Below, one piece after another: positions 9,548 to 19,000 of a stretch of DNA of 21,298 nucleotides. The notes under the pieces were generated by a model, which had not been told where the DNA came from, made no database searches, and saw only the letters and a list, made by a program, of their open reading frames with translations. The position numbers and the translations under genes were made by a program. How positions within the stretch are numbered: the first letter of the stretch is position 1; each line of letters opens with the position of its first letter. The stretch spans positions 39,385 to 60,682 of the forward strand of contig BMAT01004782.1 of assembly GCA_019649035.1 (NCBI GenBank), written 5' to 3'. The stretch is from Elysia marginata (taxonomy: Eukaryota > Mollusca > Gastropoda > Plakobranchidae).

Positions 9548-10878
9548 TTTTCCTATCTCTCTCTCTCCCTTTATCTCCTCAACCCATCCCGTTTTTAGAA
9601 GATCCAAGAAAGACTTTAATTATAAAATTACTATTATATAAAAAGTTAACTTCAATTACATAGTTTCCGTAAGCTATGCTGCCTTGTCAAATTTTTTTTA
9701 TTATAGATCGGCACTGTTAACCATATTCTACTCAAACGATTGACTCCAACCTTAACTCTGTGTGTGTGTGCCGCACTTAATTAAGACAGACCAATGTCTT
9801 TCTTCTTTTAGTTGCATAAGCTTATTTAGAGAATTTCTTCCCCTTATTAGCTGCGTATCTCTCTATCTGTCTCTGTCCTTTAGTCTCTCTTTCTGTCTTA
9901 TTTATTCAAGACTTCTTAGTAACTTTCTCTTTCTAGTTGCAGTGTGGTTATTTAAAGACGAATTTTTTTTCCTTTATGATCCCCGTTTCTGTGTCTGTCT
10001 CCCTCTCTCTTAAACTCCATACATATCAATTTCTCTATCTCTGTCTCTGTTTGTTTGCCTGTCTATCTCAATCCCAGCTTCTTTCTGTGTCTGTATCTCT
10101 GTCTGTCTCTCTGTGTATCTCGACCCTCTCTCCCCCACCCTTTATCTCTTCTCAAACAACCTTGGTTTTAGAGGACCCAAATAAAACTTAAATTGCTAAA
10201 TATTTTTTTTATAAAAATGAAGTTCAATTACTCGGACTCTATTTTAATCTAGTATAAGCTATGTGTTTTGCCAGATTTCTTTGCTATACATCAACACTGT
10301 TGATTATATTTAACTTAAAAAATTTACTCCAATCTTCACACACACACCCTCTCTCTCTCCTCTTTTTTATCTCTGCCTTACTGCTTCAAGACATATCAGT
10401 GTCTTTCTCCATTTAATTGCATTGGCGTAGTTGAAGATGAATTTCTTTCCTGATTTAGCCGCGTCTCTCTGTTTGTCTATTTACTTTAGTCTTTCTGTGA
10501 GCTTCATTTTTCAAGACTTATAAGTATTTTGGTTATTTGAAGATGAATTGTTTTCATTAATTATCGCTGTCTCTCTCTCTCATTACATATTATTAATGTC
10601 TCTATCTCTGTTGCTGTCTGTCTTTCTTTGTCTCTCTGTATCTCAATCCCAGTCTTTCTGTGTGTCTCTATCTATCTCTATCTGCAGTGGAAGTAGTAGT
10701 AGTAGTAGTAGCAGCAGCAACAGCAGCACAGGCATTAGCACGGAATGCTATCAAACATGTTTGAACGTATAATCGAGCCATAAGACGTTCCTTGTCTTTA
10801 TTAGCTCACTGATGCTCTGAGCGACATGACCCCTTAAAAATGTTGGGCTTGAAGCTGCCTCAATTCATCTATAGTATA

Positions 10879-11574
10879 TGTCTCGCATCCAGGGTGACTG
10901 AGTCAGACTGAGGCTAGAAATTCAGTTTTTCAGAAAAAGCTATTTGTCTTGCAACTAGTCCAAATGAGTCTTAAGTCGAAATTGGGAAGGTAGACAGATA
11001 TTTGTATCACAGAAAAACTTATTTTCTCTTTTTCCAAATAGGGCCTACAACAAACGGAACAGCTCTAACATATGCTTCTGTACGAAGTTATAGCTATTTG
11101 AAGTCGGCAGGGTTAGGGTTTGAAATTTCAGAAAGGGGAGAAAGTAGCATTTAAAGTTTAGACGACTAAAAGGTGCTGAGGCCTTAGCAACCATACCAAT
11201 AAAAATTAAACACCTAAAAATAAAGTTTGGTCATCACTTAGGTGTCTAAACTGTTCATAATGGTTTTAGCGTCAATATCTAAAACATAATAATTTTGAGT
11301 TCTTAACACCCACTAAAGTGTATAAGCTTATTACGGTACCGCAAAACTAAGCCTTTTGACTTACGACTTATTTGGACAGAATGCTAGACATTTAAAAGTC
11401 TAGTTTTCTTTTTCTTTTTTTTGTCTATATTTTAAACTAACAAAACTTTTAACACCTTTTCACAAAATATAGATAATTTTATGAAATTTTTGACGTATAG
11501 AAGCTTAGAAAAAAGTCTTGTTCAAAACAGCAACTTATTAGGTGAAAACTGCGACATCTGACATACACGACACA
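10879..11574. mobile_element. Inverted-repeat transposon, long copy (~0.7 kb)
   Basis: The left end TGTCTCGCATCCAGGGTGAC matches the ends at 17098 and 1120. The right end, read on the minus strand from 11574, starts TGTGTCGTG and continues into TTGCTGTTTTGAACAAGAC and TTCATAAAAT, the interior block of the copies at 1120 and 18914 in the opposite orientation. The 696 bp could be one longer family member or two copies inserted head to head. No transposase-like frame is present. Confidence 0.5.
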
Positions 11575-11839
11575 AATATCTTATGTAATGAAAAAGCTTG
11601 AACTGAAATTGTTTGAAAAACAAACTCACCACTTTAAAAAACAAAGAAAAAGCTTGAAACGGTGAATTTTTCAAAACCAAATTTATTTTTAAAACAAAAC
11701 ATTACAAAAAGAAAAGCATTTTGCATGGGGGTTGTTGAGAAAGGTTCTAATTGTCTTTTTTTTTATTACTAGACTCGGACCAGTACAGTAGGAGTAGCAG
11801 CCCACTTGATCCGCAGGTACAGAGATATTTTTAAAAGGC
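11575..11839. other. Intergenic, no gene recognised
   Basis: AT-rich spacer between the long inverted-repeat element and the 99-bp insertion. Nothing coding was seen. Confidence 0.4.
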
Positions 11840-11968
11840 ACCAGTCTTTGCAAATGGTTGAAATATTATAAAGGTATGAAATAAGCAGTGGAGAGAAGTA
11901 GGCTTTTTAGTGGAAAGGCCCGAAATTTTGCACAGTGGCTGCCTCCACAATTAACCAGTCTTTGCAAA
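11840..11968 (-). mobile_element. 99-bp SINE-like insertion with 15-bp target-site duplication
   Basis: The 15-bp string ACCAGTCTTTGCAAA occurs at 11840-11854 and again at 11954-11968, bracketing 99 bp. On the minus strand the insert begins with GTGGAGGCAGCCACTGTGCA and ends with the tail CATACCTTTATAATATTTCAA shared with the SINE at 8994. An exact flanking duplication of this length is the mark of target-primed reverse transcription. It has no tRNA head, so it is either a truncated member or a variant with a different head. Confidence 0.85.
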
Positions 11969-13025
11969 CCTTTCAAGATAACATATTTAAACGAAAGGTG
12001 TTCCAGGAAAATTATGTCAAACTAGCCAAGGATAAAACTGAGATAAAAGCTTTTAAATGCAGTTTGGGTGTCCTTTGTCAATGTCAAGTTTTTGTTCCTG
12101 ATAAAATTTCAACAATCTCTGAACTATAGATGCCTATGCTTGGTGAAAAGTTTGATCACTAAGTTTTTTAGATTTGTACTGTTGGTCTAAACTTCACATG
12201 CCTTTTACTAATTTTCATGTATCTTGCAACCTCTACCTCAAGTTCCAGTTGAGGTATTTTGATAAAGCAAAGTGCATTTTGTTCACAAAGTAGCGACAAG
12301 TTCAGAAATGCTAAGAACATAGAATTTTAAATAATACGTTTGAAAGGGTTTTCCTAGGCCACAACACTAATAAAATAAATGAATTTATACATGAGTATTT
12401 TGCAATAGCCTGCCATAAGGAATAACAATCTGTTTGTCAATCTCCCCTTTATCCATTCTCTCCCTCGGACACACAGAAAGAGAAACTCAACCAAATCTAC
12501 CTCCTCTCTTTATCATGGGTCTGCTCGGTGGGAGAATGATCTGTTGAGGAGGAATATGGAGAGAGAGAAGATATTGAGAGAAAATGGAGTTTGATGAGGA
12601 TGACAAAGACAACCATTATCCTTAAGAGATAAAAAAGTAAATACAGCTAGTTAAAAAAAATTGTTTTTTTTTACTTAGGCTGTTTCCGAAATCACACTTT
12701 TATCTGTAGTTTTATGGTTCCAGAAACAGGTATGTTAAATGATTACATAAAAAAAAAGAACAGTGTAAAATTAGATGAGCATTACATCTCACATAAAAAA
12801 GTGTCATAATCACAAGTTGCACTATAAACAATAAATGGATGAAAAAACAAATGAAAAGCCAGAAATACCCCAGCTTTGGTATTCCTGACAAACATAGAAA
12901 ATATTTTTTTTCATAAAAAATCTTTTTGAGACAACAAGGTTGTCAATTTTTTGATTAATTTTTTTAAAGTTATCTAATAAACAATAATTGTATGTTTCTG
13001 TTTCTCTACTTGACTAAATTTTCTG
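11969..13025. other. Intergenic, 3' flank of the TEX11-like gene
   Basis: No gene recognised. The minus-strand 3'UTR of the TEX11-like gene should begin at 13025. I found no AATAAA on the minus strand within the first several hundred bases, only a variant AGTAAA at 12670-12675. The rest is AT-rich unique-looking sequence. Confidence 0.4.
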
Positions 13026-13097
13026 CTACTCTTCCATGCGTTTTCTGTTCACACCAGTTTCAATACGGTTGAGGATCTCTCCATAGACTGACATCAT
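13026..13097 (-). CDS. TEX11: TEX11-like terminal exon
   Basis: 72 nt: acceptor TTTATTCTTCCAG|ATGATG, stop TAG at 13026-13028. Encodes MMSVYGEILNRIETGVNRKR plus MEE. MMSVYGEIL corresponds to MNMLYSQLV of TEX11; the family member here ends sooner, with a basic tail. A pogo-like MITE abuts the exon 16 bp upstream of its acceptor. Confidence 0.85.
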   Translation of the reverse strand: MMSVYGEILNRIETGVNRKRMEE

Positions 13098-16000
13098 CTG
13101 GAAGAATAAAGTACAGTGGAAACCTCATAATTCCAATCTCTTGGGAATGAAGAAAAACTTCAAATTATACTCAAAGGACCATATTCATTTACTAGCCATT
13201 TCTCAGTTCTATAGCACTTTACTCTCACCCCAACCTTGCGTAATGCAAAAACAAACTTATTCGTGGGGCGGCAGACATCTCTGTGTAGGTTCTGGGATGA
13301 GAACTTTGTGCAGTGAGTGTTTATCATAAAACTTTCATGCTTTGGAGAAGCTAAACTGCTGGGGATTAGAAGGAAAACTTTCTGTGAGCCTCAATATAAA
13401 CTTCAAATTACGAGAATTGGACCTTATAAACTTTGAATTATGAGTCAAAATCTAAACGGGGGAAGAGAACCTCACAAGTAGAAAACATTTAATTATGAGA
13501 AATTAAGGTTATCAAACTTCAGTTAAGGAGGTTCCTACTGTATTTCAACACAACAGAGAGGAGTCGACCTGTAATTAGCAGATCATACTTCAGAATTTTT
13601 TTTAGTGTGTGCATCATCTTTTTGCTATCAATAGAAAAAAAATTCTTTTCTTATTCTTCACTTTCCTTGCAGCAATTAAACCTTCAAATATGCCTTACAT
13701 TAAAGCGTTTAATGTTGTACATTCGATATCACAAAATAGTCTTCATAGTTTGAAAAACATAGACCTCTTGGCTACTCTGATTTTTAGTAAAGTAAATGGC
13801 ATTTATAGATATATATAGCATCTAATCCACTTAAAATGCTTTAAACACTTTACATGGGTTCCTTGACAGGCCACATACTAGTCAAATTACATTATAAACT
13901 TACAGAGAAGCTGTAAGATCTTTCACTGCCTATATTCAGGAACTCCTTTTTAGGCATGAGTGAGACAGAAAATTGAGTGCAAATAGCCTTTCTGGAGGAC
14001 TTTACATGTTGACCTGCTTAATACAAGGCTTGAACTTCAGACCTCACTGTCTGAAAGCCGAGCATCTTTGTACCTGAAATCTACTCATTAGCTCAGTTTT
14101 GTAATCATGATTTAGTATTGCTCTAAGTCTATAATTTCAGGCTGCCTCACAGCCTTTAAAAAAAGCATTATCCGCATCTCTGTGTCAAGGCAATAAAAAT
14201 TGTACACATCAGTCCCTTCACTAGAACTGAGGCAGCTTCGGACTTGTAACCTGGTGATTCCCGACCAGAATTTAACACGTAATTGTATTGGGAAAGCAAT
14301 TTATTCACTTTTCCCAATCCACCCGAACGTAAAAGGGGTACGCGACTATAAGCAGTGCTTGAAATCCAAGGAATGCCAGTACCTGAACGCCTAACAGGCA
14401 GCTGCACTGTAAGGCTCTGAAATACAAGGTGAATTTGCCCTTGTGTGTATTGGCCTGCTGGGGAAAGAAAAGATGGAAAGTCTCGTGTTTTCATTCCTTA
14501 GCAAAACTATAACCACTTTTTTTTTCTCCTTTCAAAACTGCATCAGTTGTGTATACCAATGGTGGTTTGGTTCACTTGCCTGGTCATGATATTCTTGTTT
14601 TGACGAAGGAAGAAACCTGAGCATGCTGATACTGAGAGCACACCACTGCTCCGCCTCCACTGGCTTGTCCAAACTGAAACAAACAACAGCACGATTCTTC
14701 ATTCAGCATCCAAGTGAAATATAGGATACTGCTCAACTCCTTAGCAGCAAAAACTGATTAATTCAGAGCTAAGCCTTGTCATATTGCTAGGCGCTCAGTT
14801 ATTATATTGGTGGTAAGATTGAACAGACAGCAGATGATAGAGGAACTGTGATGTTAGTAAGGAAAAGAAAGTAGGGATGCATGTGTGCTTGTGTGAGTGA
14901 GTGTGTGTGGGGTGGGGGGGGGAAGAGCTGTAGAGAAATGGTCCCTCAGAGGTTAATTAGCTTTTACTATAGTATCATTCTCTCAGAACAATGCTCTCTT
15001 TTTTATCATATTTAAACTTTGAACATCTAGCAAAAATTTTGAAATATATTTTGTTGTGACAATGTTCAAATAGTATACTGCTAAACATAACTTAAGGGCA
15101 GCCTTAAGTTTCAATCAGTTTACAAGACACATAATTGGAGGGTTTTTTCTTTTTAAAGTTACAGTTTCTCATAAAACAGCATGTTTAGTGAGTTGATTGT
15201 CTTTAAATTCATGAAAAGAGTTTACGATTAGTGATTAGTCAAAAACTCACTAAATTTTATGAACTTATTGGCTCGCTTGAAAGCAGCTCACAGACCTGGG
15301 CTATAAGCTTTGTTTACAAATAAGACTTTCATCACTTAGTCTGAGACTGATCAAACTGCAGCATGAAAATTTTGTTATCTTTCCATTTCATAACAATTAT
15401 GAGTCTTTTTGAAAATCTCTAAGTTGATGATTTATACTATTCAGACATGAATTAAAACCCTGAACTTTTGATGAGCAGTTCTCGTAAGTTATCAGTTGGT
15501 GTAATAATTTAAAAAGATACTAACTTAAAATGCTGGAGTCCCCAGTTCCAAGCTTTAGTCATCAACCACAGAAGCTCTACCTCCGGGTACTCGTCCTGCA
15601 AAATACTCAAAATTTAGTCAAAGCCATGTTTGTCACTTTTATTGATTGATTGATTGAAATTTTTACAAGCCCAGTCCATCATTAACGATGATCTCAGGGC
15701 GTATGATCTCTTCACATTTAGTTTACTTCGACCCTATAAACTTGCCAACCTATCTGATAGATTAAAATCCAGTTTTAAAAATCTTAGATACTATTTACAA
15801 GTTTTAAAAATTTTCCATACATTGTTTCAGATTTTGCTATATAATCCAATCTCTTTCAGATAATCCGAATTTCACCTCTCGGAATAGTGTGTGCATATTA
15901 GTTGTCTTATAATATTTTTGTCTGCATAGAAAAAAATCTGCGCATTCCACTAAAATGTGTTTTACAGTGAGAGGACATTCACAAGCTGTACAATAGGGTT

Positions 16001-19000
16001 GTTGATCCCCTTTCAAAAGGTATTCATGAGTGATCCATGAATGGCCGATACGGAGTCTGCTCACAACAGTCTCGTGTTTGTCAGGGAACAGAGAAAGAGA
16101 GGCAGACATAGTGGGACATAGAGGAGGAAAAAGATGGACTTGGAAAGACTTGGACAGCCAAGGAAGTTGACAAGCTAGTCAAGGACGGAGAAAAGATGGA
16201 GGATGACTATCTGTAGTGTGTACCCTAACAAAGGATGATAAATGCAATGATGATAATGATAAAAATGTTTCTAGGTAAAATACATTGTTTTGGCAAACAC
16301 CTTACCTATAAGTTGACCTGGGTTGTGTTTTTATTATTCAATGATTGTCATCTTGTGCTTTATGTTGAATCTTGATAAAAACTATATGAATCTCTAGCAG
16401 TGTTTATTTTGATGTTTTCTGTTGTACTTTCCTCTAACAAAATAATCCAGACATGGCAAGAGTCTTGTCTGCACTAGAGTGTGAATGTAAAGGAGGTGAA
16501 AAAAATTTTTGTAAATGCTTGATTACCTTTCCTCTTTTTTCAATCATATCCAAAGTTTCTTTGAAGTAAATCATGGCTTCTTTTTCATTTGAGATCAAAG
16601 CCATGCTTATCAGGTTTCGCACATCTGCACTGAAACAAAAAGTATAACGAAAGAAAATTTGAGAGGTTAGAAGATAAAAAAAGGTATTGAAAAATACATT
16701 ACGAATCATATCCATTCTTTTTGCTTTTTCCAGTTCTAAATTGGAGAAAATCAATGTCGATCTAGACAATCCACCCATTGAACGCGAGCCATACACCAAG
16801 CTTAGGAGACACATTAGACCAAGGGTTACTTAAGTTTTGATGAATATTTTGCTGTACCTACTGAACAGCTTGTAGAACAAAGATAATCATAAAATTCATT
16901 AGTTCTTGTCTTTATTGTAACTGTTAAGCTCATGCAAGCGGTGGGCACTGGTGTCTACATCATTCACTGAGTTAATAACACTTCCTTTTCAAAGGTTTAG
17001 ACTAACAAACTTATCACTAACGCATTATGCATTATAAGCTTGTAGCGTGAAGACTGGGAGCATTTGTACAATAAAAACCCACACAATTGACTTTATTTGT
17101 CTCGCGTCCAGGCTGAATGAGTTGGCTGTCTCAAATTTCACCTTCAAAGGTGTTTTTGTAGTGAACCAGACATGGTTTTAATTTCAAAACATTGAAATGT
17201 TCACATAAAATCATTAAAATTATGCTGTAGGAAATTAAAGCTTTTTTTGATTTAACGTATAGAAAAAAGGAAAAAAAATACCTTTCAAATAAGTTTTCTG
17301 AAAAAAGGAATTTCCGACTTCAAGCTCAATCGCCTTGGACGCGACACATTTGAACTAGATAAAGTGTAATTGTTATCCAGTCCGGATGTTCTTAAGACAC
17401 CTCACCTGCTCTTCACAAAGTCTGGATGCTCTGCTTGCATGTGAAGCTTGATGGCAACTTTGAGGGCCCTCATGCTCAGCTTCTTGTTATTGGCTGGGGC
17501 ATCCACAGCAAGCACTGCACACACACACACACACACAATGTTGCACATACAATGTAAGTCAGGCATTACTTTAACATTGAAAATTAGCAATTATCTAAAT
17601 GATTCAATCAAACGATCAGAAAAATTTGACCACACAATGCAACTGTGACATTTTGTCAGAGTTGCCACCTGATTCAAATGAGGAGAATAATATAAATACA
17701 TGTTCATAATTTGACTTTCCATCACTAGGCCTATCTTTTGGTTTTATGGCATGCTGATTTCCATACATGCACAGGTTCACTTCTATGCCAAGTAAAGATC
17801 AAACTAAAAATCTAGATTGCATTGAAAAAACTAATCTCATAATTTTGCATTTGTCGCATGCATGGTGCTCTTTGATTGTAAAACAAAATACAAAAAAAAC
17901 AAAAAAAAACTCTAGATATGCACCACAATAGATTTACCTGAGAAAGTGTGGAAGAGTTTCGGTGATGGATTCGGCAGTGTTAAGGCGCGATCCAGCACAG
18001 CCTCAGCTTTTGCGTCTTTCAGCTTAGCCAAGGCTTCAAACTCGTAGAGCATTAAGAGCATTTCAGTCGAGGCAGCTGTCTTTGCTAATCCTGACAAGGA
18101 CAAAACAAATAACACCCACAGTGCAGGTGGTAGAAACAAACAGAAAACTTTTAACACCTTTCCCCCAACATTACAGTACAAATAGACTGTCATAATTTTA
18201 ATTACCACCCAGTACTATCAAAAGGCAGTAATTTTCATATGGGTTTTTACTGTAGGCACGATTCTTGGAGAGTCCCCAGCAGAGCCCTTTAAGTTTAACA
18301 CATTTCAAGTTTTTCCTACATGTATCTAAAATACAATCAATTTTTGTCTCCTCCAGTAGACAATAATAATTTTGTGTTGAGTTTTTTGTATTAATCTGTC
18401 TTTAACTTCGATTTCTAATTCAAAATCTGAAGACGCTTCTGTGAATTTTCAGTAAACTTGATTACGTGTGTGTAAGTCTGACAATTATGATGAAACAAGG
18501 ACTTGCAAATGACCCCCCTTTTCACTTAAGTCAATGTTACTGGTTATGTCTGATGAAGATCGACTTGAGCAGAATTGACTGCAGTTTGATTTGCATAACA
18601 GAAATGTTTGTGAGTTTTCAGTCATTGTCAATTTTACTGACCTCCTGAGGCCCAGGAAGAGTTTTGAGCTCTCGTCTCTGCTTGTTTAAATTCTTCAATG
18701 TGCTGGAGAACTTCCTCCAGTAAATCATTCTGTGAAGTCCAAAACAAACATAGGAGTGGCAATACTAAAAAAATATGTGCGTCAAAGAAAATTTGCTTTT
18801 GCATGAGAAGGGTATTTGAAAATTGTCAGTGATCTTGTTGTGAGGGATATCACTTGACTTTTTATTTTAATAATTGAAAATCTGAGCATTATATTATCAT
18901 CTACACAAATATATGTTTTGCACCCAGGACAAAGGAGCTGGATGTTACAATTTTGACCTTCAAAAGTGTTGCTGTTTTGAACAAGACGTTTTTCTAAGCT

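Larger units (their letters stand above)
8760..10700 (+). repeat. Degenerate pyrimidine-rich tandem array
   Basis: A region of CT/TGTC-type pyrimidine tracts separated by a recurring core beginning TTCAAG(A/G)C. The core occurs near 8836 (diverged), 9430, 9905, 10385 and 10510, in several cases followed by CAGTGTCTTT and AAGATGAATTT. On a larger scale, 9598-9760 is echoed at 10170-10345 (offset about 570-585 bp) through shared strings such as TAAGCTATG, CACTGTT and TTTACTCCAA/TGACTCCAA. This looks like an old tandem duplication nested in a minisatellite-like array, and it is interrupted by the SINE and inverted repeat at 8994-9425. No gene is visible in it. Confidence 0.65.

Noticed and set aside
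11935-12129. 64-codon plus-strand frame
   Set aside because: Begins inside the 99-bp SINE-like insertion and crosses its target duplication.
14168-14494. 108-codon minus-strand frame upstream of the last TEX11-like exon
   Set aside because: Overlaps a SINE remnant and does not resemble the TEX11 C-terminus; the exon at 13026-13097 fits the phase and motif instead.
14533-14580. TEX11-like protein ending by read-through at the TGA just after 14580
   Set aside because: The 16 extra residues show no family similarity, whereas a GC donor joins to an exon that does.
16434-16814. 126-codon minus-strand frame taken as a whole gene
   Set aside because: Only its middle (16527-16629) is coding-like and bounded by splice sites; the flanks are intron sequence.
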